A stretch of DNA of 64,000 nucleotides from the NCBI GenBank assembly GCA_002894305.1, contig PGEI01000003.1, positions 1 through 64,000 of the forward strand, written 5' to 3'. Made by a program: the position numbers and the translations under genes. How positions within the stretch are numbered: position 1 is the stretch's first letter; every line of letters starts with the position of its first letter. This document shows, in pieces, positions 1 through 8,796 of the stretch. This DNA is from Comamonadaceae bacterium CD01 (GTDB lineage Bacteria; Pseudomonadota; Gammaproteobacteria; Burkholderiales; Burkholderiaceae_C). The notes beneath the pieces are model-generated. The model had not been told where the DNA came from. It saw nothing but the letters and a program-made list of their open reading frames with translations, and did not search any database.

Positions 1-78
1 GGTGAAGCGCAGACAGTGCTGTAGCACGACAAGCGAAGCCGACAAAGTAGTCGGCTGATATAGAAATGGAATAAATCA
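1..78. repeat. Two small inverted repeats flanking the IS630 remnant
   Basis: Two short hairpins lie side by side: gtgct/agcac at 16-20 and 23-27, and agccgac/gtcggct at 37-43 and 50-56. They sit immediately beyond the point where the transposase reading frame loses family similarity. They could be host sequence at the truncation junction, part of a decayed element end, or a terminator-like structure; there is no T-run to decide. Confidence 0.3.
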
Positions 79-557
79 TCATCGCTTCATGAAGTCGATC
101 AGGATGGCCGCGTTCATGGCCCCCTCGAAGACCTTGAAGCGAACCTTGCCCCGGCGGGTCACGCTGGAGATGATGGACAAGCCCTCACGGCGCTGGTTGA
201 CACGAATTTCCGGCGTCTGGCCCATCGGGGCATAGGAGCGGCCCCGCACGTCATCGGAGCGCAGTCCGGTTTCGTCGGCCCAGTGAATCTCGGCGCCTTC
301 GGCCTTGGCTCTTTGCTCGATGGCGGGGTACTGTTCATCGAGCCAGCGGCGCACAGCGACGGGTTGCTGCTCGTAGGCGCGCTGGATGGGCTTTTGCGGG
401 GTGAAGCCCCAGCGGCGCAGGTACAGGCCCACGCCCTGCAGCGTCAGACGCACACCGCAGCTGATCGGCCGCGATGGCCTCGTAGGTCCAGCCCGCGCGG
501 CGCAGCTTGATGACCTGGCGGCGTCGCTCTTGCCGCGCCTCAGGCGTGAGTTCTCAT
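79..557 (-). pseudogene. IS630-family transposase remnant (internally deleted and truncated)
   Basis: The open part encodes typical IS630 transposase sequence, including GVGLYLRRWGFTPQKPIQRA and a DDE-domain stretch with WADETGLRSDD, ending at LIDFMKR where a stop follows directly. A full IS630 transposase of this type is about 340 residues; here the C-terminal part with the later catalytic acidic residues is missing. The N-terminal helix-turn-helix part (RRRQVIKLRRAGWTYEAIAA) is present around 468-536 but in a different frame from the downstream part, and the roughly 60-70 residues normally between them are absent. This points to an internal deletion plus frameshift. The copy cannot make a working transposase. 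No intact terminal repeats were recognised. Confidence 0.85.
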
Positions 558-843
558 GTCGATTATTTCCATCAGGTTGATCTGAGGGCATGATGGACGA
601 TTTCAAGATATTTGATTTTCAATCAATAATGCCAAACGCTTGACTGTGGGCTGCGGGCGCGCGCGCCTTCAAGTCAGGGGGCACTCTTCCCAGCCGTCGG
701 GTCTCACTGTTCGTCGCAGCCGACCGCCTACGGCACCGACTGAATTCAGGGCGTTGCCCGCGCACGATCATGAAACCTTACGGGCCTCTCTGCATCCCAG
801 CCCCGTTTGCCATCGCGCCAGCCCTTGACTACAGTTGCCTGTT

Positions 844-1755
844 ATGCATAGCCTCTTCCCCGCGCTGGCGCGCGCCTGCTTGGTTTTGCTCGTCGCGAGC
901 GACTTTGCTGCGCTGCCGGCGCGGGCGGGCAACGCCATCGTCCTGGCCGATGAGCCGCCGGTGCTTATGCGCTGGCTTGACGAGGGGTATGCGGCGGAAT
1001 TTCGCAGCGACCGTGCGCTGGCCACGCAGCGTTACTGCGCCGCCGCGCGCGAGGGCAGCCTGGAGGGGCAGTACCGCCTGGGCCGTCTGCTGCTCAAGGG
1101 CGGCGTGACGGGCGAGCAGGCCCTGGCTACCGCCGTGCTGGCCTTGGCCGCCCAGCGGGGCCATGAAAAAGCGCGTGTTCTGCTGGCCGGCCAGCTGCCG
1201 GGCAACCGGTTACCCCGCTGCCTGCAGGGTGGAGCGCCGTTCTTGAACGGCCTCAACGCGGTGATCACGCCCGAAGAGGTGGAGCGCTACGTGGTGGCGC
1301 TTGCGCCGTGGCAGCAGCGCCAGGCCCGGCTGGTCCAGCGCCTGGCGCCGCACTATGCCGTCGATCCGCGGCTGGCGCTGGCCATTGTGCGGGTGGAGTC
1401 CAACTTTGACGCGCAGGCGCTGTCGCCGCGCAACGCCCAGGGACTGATGCAGCTGATCCCTGAAACAGCCGAGCGCTTCGGCGTGCGTGACGTCTGGAAT
1501 GCCGAGCAGAACGCACGCGGCGGCCTGGCTTATCTGCGCTGGCTGATCAAGCGCTTCGAGGGCAATGTGGAGCTGGTTTCCGCCGCCTACAACGCCGGCG
1601 AGGGAGCGGTGGAGCGCCACGGCGGCGTGCCGCCGTACGCCGAAACACGCACCTATGTCCAGCGCGTGCTGGCCTTTTACAGAACCTCACGCCACGTCGC
1701 CCCTAGCGCGCCGGAAACTCCCAAAGTCACCGTCCAGGCCCGCGCGCGTCCATGA
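844..1755 (+). CDS. Lytic transglycosylase, SLT domain, with Sel1-like repeat
   Basis: A 303-residue protein with an N-terminal signal peptide (basic start, hydrophobic core, ALPARAG cleavage region), so it acts in the periplasm on peptidoglycan. Residues ~50-115 resemble a Sel1/TPR repeat (EGQYRLGRLLLKGG). The C-terminal ~110 residues are a soluble lytic transglycosylase domain: the catalytic glutamate is E185 in VRVESNFDAQALS, followed by GLMQLIPETAERFGV and AAYNAGEGAV, the standard SLT motifs. Known family activity is non-hydrolytic cleavage of MurNAc-GlcNAc bonds. An in-frame TTG at 835 would add three residues; ATG 844 is preferred, although no clear Shine-Dalgarno is seen. The gene stands alone ahead of a sensor kinase. 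Confidence 0.9.
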   Translation: MHSLFPALARACLVLLVASDFAALPARAGNAIVLADEPPVLMRWLDEGYAAEFRSDRALATQRYCAAAREGSLEGQYRLGRLLLKGGVTGEQALATAVLALAAQRGHEKARVLLAGQLPGNRLPRCLQGGAPFLNGLNAVITPEEVERYVVALAPWQQRQARLVQRLAPHYAVDPRLALAIVRVESNFDAQALSPRNAQGLMQLIPETAERFGVRDVWNAEQNARGGLAYLRWLIKRFEGNVELVSAAYNAGEGAVERHGGVPPYAETRTYVQRVLAFYRTSRHVAPSAPETPKVTVQARARP

Positions 1756-1935
1756 CGCCACGGCTTGTTCCGCCAACCCGGTACATCCATATCGGCACAG
1801 GATTTACCATCGGTCACCCGGCCCGCACCCCATTGCCACCTCGCTCCTGCGCCCTTTTTGGTCTCTGCGTGTGGCGACGCGCCGGCCCTGCAGTCCGGTG
1901 ACCCGCCGCACATACTTCTTTCCGCAGCCGCCCCG

Positions 1936-4095
1936 ATGACCCACCCCGACCTGTCTTTCTTGCTGCGCAACCAGGAGGCTGCGCAAGCGCCCGCGCCGGC
2001 TACGCCGCCGCAGGAGCGGCGCGCGCCCGACCGGGTCAAGGGGCCGGTAGCCGACTTGATTGCCCAGCTGCGCACCGCGCAGCGTGAGCTGCAGGCACAC
2101 AACGAGGTGCTGCGCTACAGCCAGCAGGCGGCCGAGAGCGCCTCCGAGCGCTTCGAGGCGCTGTTTGCCGGCGTGCCGCTGGCGCTCATGGTGCTGGACG
2201 AGCACGACATGGTGGTGCAGGCCAATGCGGTGGCGCACCGGGCGTTTCAACCCGGCGAGGGCGATCGGCCGCTGGCCGCGCTGATGCCCTTCGTCAGCGC
2301 GGGCGACGCCGAGCGGGTGCGCCAGGCCTTTGCCGCCGCACGGCGCGACGGGCGCAGCGACAGCGCCGAGGTGGTGTTCGAGATCGGCAGCGGCCAGCAC
2401 ATCACCGGCGACCTGCACATCGCCTATCTGGAAACGCCCCAGGCCCAGGGGCCGCTGCTGCAGCAGTTTTTGTGCGCCGTGGTCGACCAGGGCCCGCTGA
2501 TTGCCGAGCGCCGCGCGCTGCAGCAGCGCAACGACCAGTTGCACTCCAGTGAGCAGCGGCTCGAAGCCATCATCAACTCGGCGCTGGACGCCATCATCAG
2601 CGTCGACGCACAGCGGCGCATCACCGTCTTCAACCCGGCCGCGGCCACGCTGTTCCAGTGCCCGGCCGGCCAGGCGCTGGGCGAGGAGCTGACACGCTTT
2701 CTGCCAGACGCCGAGCAGGCGCTGTCGTTCGCGCAGCTCACGACGCGGGCGCTGCTGGGCGAGATGCAGGCGAGCACCGCCACCGGTCAGCCGCTGGCGG
2801 TCGAGGTCAGCGTGGCGTTCGAGAGCCTGGCCGGCGACAACACGACGACCTTCTTCATCCGCGACCTGACCAGCCAGAAAAAGGCCGACCTGCGCCGCGG
2901 CGAGCTGGAGGCGCAGCTGCGCGAGTCGCACAAGATGCAGGCCGTGGGCACCATGGCCGGCGGCATTGCCCACGACTTCAACAACATCCTGCACGCCATT
3001 CTGGGCAACGTGGCGCTGGCGCATGCCGACGCCGCCGCATTGCCCGCAGGCAGCGCGCTGCTGGAGAGCCTGGCCGAGATCGAGAAAGCCGGCCGGCGCG
3101 CGCGCGACCTGGTGCACCAGATCCTCACTTTCAGCCGCAACGAGCCGCTGGCGCGCAGCGCCGTGCAAGTGGCCGCCACGGTGCACGACACCGCGCGCCT
3201 GCTGCGCGTGACGCTGCCGCCCAACATCGAGCTGCAACTGCACCTGCCGGCCACGTTGCCGCCAGTGCTGGCCGACGCCACGCAGCTGGAGCAGGCGCTG
3301 CTCAACCTGTGCACCAACGCGGTGCACGCGATTGGCCAGCAGCGCGGCCACATTGCGGTGCAGGCACGCGCGCTGCGCCCCGACGCCGCGCTGCGCGAGC
3401 GCCTGCGCCTGGCGCCGGGCAGCTACGTGGCGCTGAGCGTCAGCGACGACGGCCCGGGCATGGACGACGCGCTGCTGGCGCGCATCTACGAGCCTTTCTT
3501 CACCACCAAGCCCGTGGGCCAGGGCACGGGCCTGGGCCTGGCCGTGGTGCACGGCGTGGTGCGCAGCCACGGCGGCGCGGTCGACGTGCACAGCCAGCCG
3601 GGCGAGGGAACGCGCTTCACGCTGTACTTTCCGGTGGCCTCTGACGACGTGGACGACGACGCCGGTGCAGCGCCAGCGCCCCAGCCTGCCAGTGCAGCGC
3701 CGCCGGCCACGAGCGCCGCGCCAGCGGGCGGCCATGTGGTGTACGTCGACGACGACCAGGCGCTGGTCTTTCTGGTGCAGCGCCTGCTGCGCCGCCAGGG
3801 CCACCGCGTCAGCGGCTTTACCGACCCGCATCAGGCGCTGGCCTTCCTGCGCGAGCAGCCGCAGGCGGTCGACCTGCTGGTTACCGACTACAACATGCCG
3901 GGCTTCTCCGGCGTCGACCTGCTTCAGGCGGTGCGCGCCATACGCGCCGACCTGCCGGTGGCGCTGGCATCGGGCTATGTGACGGCCGACATCGAGCAGG
4001 CCGCGCGCGCCGCCGGGGCGCGCGCGCTGATACACAAGCCCAACGACGTGCAGGAGCTGTGCGCCACCGTCGATCGCCTGCTGCATGCCGGCTGA
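1936..4095 (+). CDS. Hybrid PAS sensor histidine kinase/response regulator
   Basis: A 719-residue cytoplasmic-looking hybrid kinase with no clear membrane segment. Order: short coiled coil (~40-70), PAS (~72-180), PAS (~209-320), dimerisation/phosphoacceptor domain with H346 in GIAHDFNNIL, HATPase domain with N box (NLCTNAVHAIG, ~457), G1 (DDGPGMD, ~505) and G2 (GQGTGLGLAV, ~529), a proline/alanine linker, then a receiver (600-719) with phosphoacceptor D651 in LLVTDYNMPG and conserved K701. It should autophosphorylate on histidine and pass phosphate to its own receiver; the signal and final output are unknown. An upstream TTG at 1765 keeps the frame open but gives a low-complexity extension unlike PAS kinases, so ATG 1936 was chosen. 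It overlaps the next gene by 11 bases. Confidence 0.88.
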   Translation: MTHPDLSFLLRNQEAAQAPAPATPPQERRAPDRVKGPVADLIAQLRTAQRELQAHNEVLRYSQQAAESASERFEALFAGVPLALMVLDEHDMVVQANAVAHRAFQPGEGDRPLAALMPFVSAGDAERVRQAFAAARRDGRSDSAEVVFEIGSGQHITGDLHIAYLETPQAQGPLLQQFLCAVVDQGPLIAERRALQQRNDQLHSSEQRLEAIINSALDAIISVDAQRRITVFNPAAATLFQCPAGQALGEELTRFLPDAEQALSFAQLTTRALLGEMQASTATGQPLAVEVSVAFESLAGDNTTTFFIRDLTSQKKADLRRGELEAQLRESHKMQAVGTMAGGIAHDFNNILHAILGNVALAHADAAALPAGSALLESLAEIEKAGRRARDLVHQILTFSRNEPLARSAVQVAATVHDTARLLRVTLPPNIELQLHLPATLPPVLADATQLEQALLNLCTNAVHAIGQQRGHIAVQARALRPDAALRERLRLAPGSYVALSVSDDGPGMDDALLARIYEPFFTTKPVGQGTGLGLAVVHGVVRSHGGAVDVHSQPGEGTRFTLYFPVASDDVDDDAGAAPAPQPASAAPPATSAAPAGGHVVYVDDDQALVFLVQRLLRRQGHRVSGFTDPHQALAFLREQPQAVDLLVTDYNMPGFSGVDLLQAVRAIRADLPVALASGYVTADIEQAARAAGARALIHKPNDVQELCATVDRLLHAG

Positions 4096-4792
4096 CCGCG
4101 CCGCGCTGCCGCCCACCGCGCCAGGCGACGTGCACTGCATCTACCAGGATGCCGACCTGCTGGTGCTGGACAAGCCCGCCGGCCTGCTGTGCGTGCCCGG
4201 GCGCGGCCCGGACAAGCAGGACTGCCTGAGCGCCCGCGCGCAGGCGCTGTGGCCTGATGCACTGGTGGTGCACCGGCTCGACCAGGCGACCTCGGGCCTG
4301 GTCGTCATGGCGCGCAGCCAGGCGGTGCAGCGCGCGCTGGGCCAGGCCTTTGCCGCGCAGCAGGTCGACAAGCGCTACCACGCCTGGGTGCATGGCAGCA
4401 TGCAGCCGCCGGCGGGCGAGGACGGCTGGGGCGAGATCGACGCACCGCTGGCCGCCGACTGGCCCAACCGCCCGCGCCAGCAGGTCGACTGGCAAAACGG
4501 CAAGCCCAGCCGCACGCTGTGGCGCGTGCTGGCGCACGATGCACGGCAACCAGCCACGCTGCTGGAGCTGCGTCCGCTGACCGGCCGCACCCACCAATTG
4601 CGCGTGCACCTGGCGCACGTCGGCCACCCCATACTGGGCGACGCGCTGTATGCCGGTGCCGCCGTGCAGGCGCTGGCGCCGCGCCTGTTGCTGCACGCCT
4701 GCGCGCTGGCGCTGGCCCATCCGGCGACCGACCAGCCCATGCTCTGGCTGTCACATACGCAGTTGCGCGTACACCGGGCGCCAGTACCATAG
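4085..4792 (+). CDS. rluA: RluA-family RNA pseudouridine synthase
   Basis: A 235-residue pseudouridine synthase of the RluA family, which isomerises uridine in 23S rRNA and/or tRNA. It has the signature HRLDQATSGLVV with catalytic D66, the early LVLDKPAGLLCVPGRG motif and the late GRTHQLRVHLAHVGHPILGD motif. No S4 domain is present. This short form is closest to the RluA type (23S U746/tRNA U32), rather than RluC or RluD, which carry S4. ATG 4085 lies inside the last codons of the kinase gene, so translation is probably coupled. The symbol is assigned by length and motif; specificity is not proven. Confidence 0.85.
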   Translation: MPADRAALPPTAPGDVHCIYQDADLLVLDKPAGLLCVPGRGPDKQDCLSARAQALWPDALVVHRLDQATSGLVVMARSQAVQRALGQAFAAQQVDKRYHAWVHGSMQPPAGEDGWGEIDAPLAADWPNRPRQQVDWQNGKPSRTLWRVLAHDARQPATLLELRPLTGRTHQLRVHLAHVGHPILGDALYAGAAVQALAPRLLLHACALALAHPATDQPMLWLSHTQLRVHRAPVP

Positions 4793-4796
4793 TGCG

Positions 4797-5570
4797 ATGA
4801 CTTCGCACCTGACCAACAACCTGACCATACTCACCGGCGGCTCGCGCGGCATGGGCCTGGCAATGGCGCAGCAACTGCTGCGGCCCGGCCACACCGTGAT
4901 CAGCATTGCCCGCAACGCCAGCGACACGCTGCAGGCCCCCGACGGGGCAACCCTGCTGCAGTGGCCGCTGGACCTGGCCGACGGCACGGCCGCCGCGCTG
5001 CGCCTGCATGACTGGCTGGTCGCGCAGCAACCCGGCCGCTACGCCAGCGCCACGCTGATCAACAACGCCGGCGCCATCCCGCGCATCGCACCGCTGGTGG
5101 CCAGTGGCAGCACGGCCGACCTGGCAGGTCTTGCCAGCGCGCTGCGCGTGGGACTGGAGGCGCCAATGCTGCTCACCGCCACCTTCCTGGACGCCACCGA
5201 GGGCTGGGGCGTGCCGCGCAAGGTGCTAAACGTCTCGTCGGGCCTGGGCCGGCGCGCCATGGCGTCGCAGGCGGCGTATTGCGCTGCCAAGGCGGGCATG
5301 GATCACTTCACCCGCTGCCTGGCGCTGGAAGAGGCGTCTCGCCCCGGCGGCGCCAAGGTGTGCTCGCTGGCGCCCGGCGTGATCGACACCGACATGCAGG
5401 TGCAGCTGCGCGGCGCCACCCAGGACGACTTTGCCGACGTGGACAACTTCACCCAGCTCAAGGAGCGTGGCCTGCTCAGCTCGCCGGCCGACGCAGCCGC
5501 GCGCGTACTGGCCTGGCTGAATCGCCCGGACTTTGGCGACAACCCGGTCGCCGACGTCCGCGAGGCCTGA
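4797..5570 (+). CDS. Short-chain dehydrogenase/reductase (sepiapterin-reductase-like)
   Basis: A 257-residue SDR. It has an N-terminal Rossmann cofactor motif (TGGSRGMGLAMA), the structural NNAG motif, the catalytic serine region (LNVSSGLG) and catalytic Y161/K165 in AAYCAAKAGM. The sequence style (Leu-rich middle, INNAGAIPRIAPL, late SLAPGVIDTDMQ) resembles bacterial sepiapterin/benzil reductase-type SDRs, which reduce carbonyls with NADPH; the substrate cannot be told. It starts four bases after the pseudouridine synthase stop. The frame is open further upstream into that gene, but ATG 4797 is the first start giving a normal SDR N-terminus. Confidence 0.82.
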   Translation: MTSHLTNNLTILTGGSRGMGLAMAQQLLRPGHTVISIARNASDTLQAPDGATLLQWPLDLADGTAAALRLHDWLVAQQPGRYASATLINNAGAIPRIAPLVASGSTADLAGLASALRVGLEAPMLLTATFLDATEGWGVPRKVLNVSSGLGRRAMASQAAYCAAKAGMDHFTRCLALEEASRPGGAKVCSLAPGVIDTDMQVQLRGATQDDFADVDNFTQLKERGLLSSPADAAARVLAWLNRPDFGDNPVADVREA

Positions 5571-5636
5571 CGCGGCGCGGACGCCGGCTTTCTTGACAAT
5601 CCCTTTCCATTCCAACCCTTTGACAGGAGCCCTCCC

Positions 5637-6821
5637 ATGACCCGTGACGTCGTCGTCGTATCTGCCGTTCGCACCGGCATCGGCACTTTTGGCGGCAGCC
5701 TGAAGGACGTGCCGCCCACGCAGCTGGGCGCCACCGTGGTGCGCGAGTCGCTCGCGCGCGCGCAGGTCGAGGGCAAGGACGTAGGCCATGTGGCGTTCGG
5801 CCACGTGGTCAACACCGAGCCCAAGGACATGTATCTCTCGCGCGTGGCCGCGATCGACGGCGGCTGCACCCAGGAGACGCCGGCGTTCAACGTCAACCGC
5901 CTGTGCGGTTCGGGCCTGCAGGCCATCGTGTCGGCCAGCCAGGCCATCCTGCTGGGCGACTGCGACATTGCGATCGGCGCCGGCGCCGAGAACATGAGCC
6001 GCGCGCCGTTTGCCAGCCTGACCAGCCGCTGGGGCGCGCGCATGGGCGACTTCAAGATGATCGACATGATGATCGGCGCGCTGCACGACCCGTTCAAGAA
6101 CGTGCACATGGGCGTGACCGCCGAGAACATCGCCGCAAAGTGGGGCATTACCCGCGAGGAGCAAGACGCGCTGGCGCTGCAAAGCCACCAACGCGCGCAA
6201 AAGGCCACCGAGGCCGGCTACTTCAAGGATCAGATCGTCCCGGTGGTGCTCAAGACGCGCAAGGGCGAGATGCAGTACACGGCTGACGAGCACTTCCGCG
6301 CCAACGCCACGATCGAGGACATGGCCAAGCTCAAGCCCGTCTTCCTGAAGGAAAACGGCACGGTGACCGCCGGCAACGCCTCGGGCATCAACGACGCAGC
6401 CGCCGCCGTCGTGCTGATGGACGCCAAGGCCGCCCAGGCGCGCGGTGCCAAGCCGCTGGCGCGCCTGGTGGCCTACGCGCACGCCGGCGTCGACCCTCAA
6501 TACATGGGCATCGGCCCGGTGCCTGCCACGCAGCTGGCGCTGAAAAAAGCCGGCCTGACGGTGCAAGATCTGGACGTGATCGAGGCCAACGAAGCCTTCG
6601 CCGCCCAGGCCTGCGCCGTCTCGCGCGACTTGGGGCTGGACCCCGCCAAGGTCAATCCCAACGGCTCGGGCATCTCGCTGGGCCACCCCATCGGCGCCAC
6701 CGGCGCGGTCATCACGGTCAAGGCGCTGTATGAGCTGCAGCGCATCCAGGGCCGCTACGCACTGGTGACCATGTGCATCGGCGGCGGCCAGGGCATTGCC
6801 GCGATCTTCGAGCGCATGTAA
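5637..6821 (+). CDS. bktB: Acetyl-CoA acyltransferase / beta-ketothiolase
   Basis: A 394-residue type II thiolase that condenses or cleaves acyl-CoA and acetyl-CoA. The nucleophile is C90 in NRLCGSGLQA, with H350 in GHPIGATGA and C380 in CIGGGQGIA completing the active site. The sequence recalls Cupriavidus BktB very closely (MGIGPVPAT, NEAFAAQACAV, VTMCIGGGQGIAAIFER), so a role in polyhydroxyalkanoate precursor supply or fatty acid/ketone oxidation is likely. ATG 5637 is preceded by a purine-rich ribosome site (aggag). A strong hairpin terminator follows, so the gene ends its transcription unit. Confidence 0.92.
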   Translation: MTRDVVVVSAVRTGIGTFGGSLKDVPPTQLGATVVRESLARAQVEGKDVGHVAFGHVVNTEPKDMYLSRVAAIDGGCTQETPAFNVNRLCGSGLQAIVSASQAILLGDCDIAIGAGAENMSRAPFASLTSRWGARMGDFKMIDMMIGALHDPFKNVHMGVTAENIAAKWGITREEQDALALQSHQRAQKATEAGYFKDQIVPVVLKTRKGEMQYTADEHFRANATIEDMAKLKPVFLKENGTVTAGNASGINDAAAAVVLMDAKAAQARGAKPLARLVAYAHAGVDPQYMGIGPVPATQLALKKAGLTVQDLDVIEANEAFAAQACAVSRDLGLDPAKVNPNGSGISLGHPIGATGAVITVKALYELQRIQGRYALVTMCIGGGQGIAAIFERM

Positions 6822-6840
6822 GAAAAAGCGCCCGCGAGGC

Positions 6841-6878
6841 AAAAAGGGGAGCGCGGCGCGGGCTGCACTCCCCTTTTT
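6841..6878 (+). terminator. Intrinsic terminator after the thiolase gene
   Basis: A perfect 11-bp stem (aaaaaggggag with ctccccttttt) encloses a 16-base loop and ends in five T residues, 20 bases after the thiolase stop. The A-run on the left arm means it may also work on the other strand. Confidence 0.8.
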
Positions 6879-6928
6879 CATGCATGCGTTCGTCATCCCT
6901 GCTGCGCAAGCGCTTGATTTATCAATAA

Positions 6929-6960
6929 AAAGGCCGCCAAGTTATTCCTTGGCGGCCTTT
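6929..6960 (-). terminator. Intrinsic terminator of ssrA
   Basis: Inverted repeat aaaggccgccaag (6929-6941) and cttggcggccttt (6948-6960), 13 bp perfect with a 6-base loop. Read on the minus strand it follows the tmRNA 3' end by 12 bases and is followed by a T-rich tract. Confidence 0.85.
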
Positions 6961-6971
6961 GTTTGGGCGGA

Positions 6972-7350
6972 TGGTGGAGCTGGCGGGAATTGAACCCGCG
7001 TCCGCAAGCCTTTACTGGACAGATCTACATGTTTAGCGTTCTGATTTGGATCTCGCCGCTCAAGTCGCGCAGACGCACGCTACCTGAACCGCCAGTACCC
7101 TTGGATCTCGCTGCGGGCCAAGGTACCCGGCACGCAGCCAGCTGATGTGAATTCCCTTGCAGCCTGGAGGTATTGCTACCCCCTTGCCCAGCCCATCAGC
7201 GTGCTGTTGCAAGGCTCACCGGTGTTTAAGCGGCGAGTGCGAAACGTTCGTCGTTTGCAGTTACTTTGATGAATGGAGATTTACGAGCGTCACTCAAGCT
7301 CGACATGCACCGCGCCAATTCCGAACCCACGTCGAAACCAGGACAGCCCC
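6972..7350 (-). ncRNA. ssrA: tmRNA (transfer-messenger RNA), one-piece form
   Basis: On the minus strand the RNA begins GGGGCUGUCCUGG and ends CAGCUCCACCA, with CCA encoded. The 5' GGGGCUG pairs with CAGCUCC to make the tRNA-like acceptor stem, and GGGUUCAAUUCCCGCC forms the T arm. The tag reading frame resumes at GCA (7258-7256) and runs to TAA at 7228-7226, encoding ANDERFALAA. This tag, added by trans-translation to stalled proteins, ends in the usual LAA degron. Length about 379 nt, contiguous (not the permuted two-piece form). It rescues stalled ribosomes with SmpB, whose gene is not in this window. Confidence 0.96.
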
Positions 7351-7362
7351 ATAGCGCCTATT

Positions 7363-8040
7363 TTAGTGCAGTCCCAGCAATTTCAAGAGATCGCGCGGGT
7401 TTTCTATCAGTGCGTCGGCGCCCCACTGCCGTGGCGTGGCGCCCGGGCCCAGGTAGCCGTACAGCGCGGCGATGGTTTTCATGCCGGCGGCGCGCCCGGC
7501 GATGATGTCGCGCTCGTCGTCGCCCACGTAGACGCACTGGCTGGCGTCGATACCGATGCGCGCGGCCGCCTCCAGCAGCGGAGCCGGGTGCGGCTTGGCA
7601 TACGCCGTGGTGTCGCCGCAGATGATGGTGCCGGCGCTGTGGAACCACGCCATGCGCGTGACGATGGGAAAGGCAAAGCGCTGGGTCTTGTTGGTCACCA
7701 CGCCCCAGCGCAGGCGCTGGCGGTTCAAGGCGTCGACGATCTGCGGTACATGGCCAAAGGGCTGGGTGCGCTCGTGGATGCAGCGCTCGTAGTTGCTGAA
7801 GAACTCTTCGCGCAGCGCATTGAAGTCGGGGTGTTCGGGCGTGATGTCGAATGCGGCGTTCAGCATGCCGCGCGCGCCCATGCCAGCCATGGGGCGGTAG
7901 ACGTCTTGCGGCAGCGACGGCAGGCCGCGCGCGGTGCGCATGCTGTCAACCGCGTGGCCCAGGTCGGGGGCGCTGTCGATCAGTGTGCCGTCTAGGTCGA
8001 ACAGCACCGCGCGGATGTTGGCGAAGGCAGCGGCCCTCAT
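7363..8040 (-). CDS. gph: Phosphoglycolate phosphatase (HAD family)
   Basis: A 225-residue HAD hydrolase. The nucleophile/general acid pair D15/D17 lies in LFDLDGTLIDS; later motifs are the VVTNK segment (motif II), the lysine of AYAKPHPAPLL (motif III), and the acidic GDDERD (motif IV). The cap domain between motifs I and II matches Gph enzymes, which hydrolyse 2-phosphoglycolate formed from DNA repair or photorespiratory-type chemistry. Its ATG overlaps the ubiG stop by four bases (ATGA), the usual ubiG-gph pairing in Burkholderiales, so both are translated from one mRNA. Confidence 0.9.
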   Translation of the reverse strand: MRAAAFANIRAVLFDLDGTLIDSAPDLGHAVDSMRTARGLPSLPQDVYRPMAGMGARGMLNAAFDITPEHPDFNALREEFFSNYERCIHERTQPFGHVPQIVDALNRQRLRWGVVTNKTQRFAFPIVTRMAWFHSAGTIICGDTTAYAKPHPAPLLEAAARIGIDASQCVYVGDDERDIIAGRAAGMKTIAALYGYLGPGATPRQWGADALIENPRDLLKLLGLH

Positions 8041-8750
8041 GCCGCGGGACGCCGGGTAGCCAGCAGGTAGTTGACGCTGGTGTCGCCGTCGAGCCAGTAG
8101 CGGCCGGTCACCGGGTTGTACTGCATGCCGCGCGTGTGCAGCACATCCAACCCGGCGTTGCGGCAGGCAAGGGCCAGCTCGCTGGGGCGGATCAGCTTGT
8201 TGTATTCGTGCGTGCCGCGCGGCAGCAGCTTGAGCAGGTATTCGGCCGCGACGATGGCCATGGCAAAAGCCTTGGCGTTGCGGTTGATGGTGGAGAAGAA
8301 CACCCAGCCGCCGGGCTTGACCAGCTGCGCGCAGGCACTGACGATGGACTGCGGGTCGGGCACGTGCTCCAGCATCTCCATGCAGGTGACGGTGTCGAAG
8401 CTGGCCGGGCTTTCCTTGGCCAGCGCCTCGGCACTGATCTCGCGGTAGCTGATATTGGGCGTGCCGGTCTCCAGCGCGTGCAGCTGGGCCACGCGCAGCG
8501 ACTTGGTTGCCAGGTCGATACCGGTGACCTGAGCGCCCTTGCGTGCCATGGCGTCGGCCAGAATGCCGCCGCCGCAGCCGACATCAAGCACCGTGCAGCC
8601 CTTGAGCGGCGCGAGCTGGTCGATCCAATCCAGGCGCAGCGGGTTGATCTGATGCAGCGGGCGGAATTCGCTGTCCGGATCCCACCAGTGGTGGGCCAGG
8701 TCGGAGAATTTGGCCAGTTCGGCCGGGTCGACGTTGACGGTTTCGCTCAT
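8037..8750 (-). CDS. ubiG: Ubiquinone biosynthesis O-methyltransferase
   Basis: A 237-residue SAM-dependent methyltransferase. Motif I is VLDVGCGGGILADAMA, with the typical UbiG start (AKFSDLAHHWWDPDSEFRPL) and later TCMEMLEHVPDP. UbiG carries out both O-methylation steps of ubiquinone (coenzyme Q) synthesis. The ATG at 8750 was chosen because the MSETVNVDPAELAKF start is standard for the family; upstream in-frame sequence is low-complexity. The gene lies directly upstream of gph with a four-base overlap. Confidence 0.93.
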   Translation of the reverse strand: MSETVNVDPAELAKFSDLAHHWWDPDSEFRPLHQINPLRLDWIDQLAPLKGCTVLDVGCGGGILADAMARKGAQVTGIDLATKSLRVAQLHALETGTPNISYREISAEALAKESPASFDTVTCMEMLEHVPDPQSIVSACAQLVKPGGWVFFSTINRNAKAFAMAIVAAEYLLKLLPRGTHEYNKLIRPSELALACRNAGLDVLHTRGMQYNPVTGRYWLDGDTSVNYLLATRRPAA

Positions 8751-8759
8751 GGGTCGATT

Positions 8760-8787
8760 CTCCCATGGCCACAGCGGGCCATGGGAG
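8760..8787 (-). terminator. Hairpin between uspA and ubiG
   Basis: An 11-bp perfect inverted repeat (ctcccatggcc at 8760-8770, ggccatgggag at 8777-8787) with a 6-base loop lies 10 bases after the uspA stop. No T-run follows on the minus strand, so it may be a factor-independent terminator of poor strength or an mRNA-stabilising hairpin. Confidence 0.5.
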
Positions 8788-8796
8788 GTGTGCAGA

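Noticed and set aside
1765-1935. 57-codon N-terminal extension of the hybrid kinase from a TTG start
   Set aside because: The extension is Pro/Ser/His-rich with no PAS or membrane features, and ATG 1936 gives a normal N-terminus.
1804-4140. A 778-codon open frame on the minus strand opposite the hybrid kinase
   Set aside because: Its translation is His/Gln/Arg/Val-rich with no domain match, as is usual for antisense frames of GC-rich genes, and the plus strand encodes a textbook kinase with all motifs.
5226-6896. Long minus-strand open frame opposite the SDR and thiolase
   Set aside because: Its protein is a His/Arg/Val-rich antisense shadow; the thiolase on the plus strand has all three active-site motifs.
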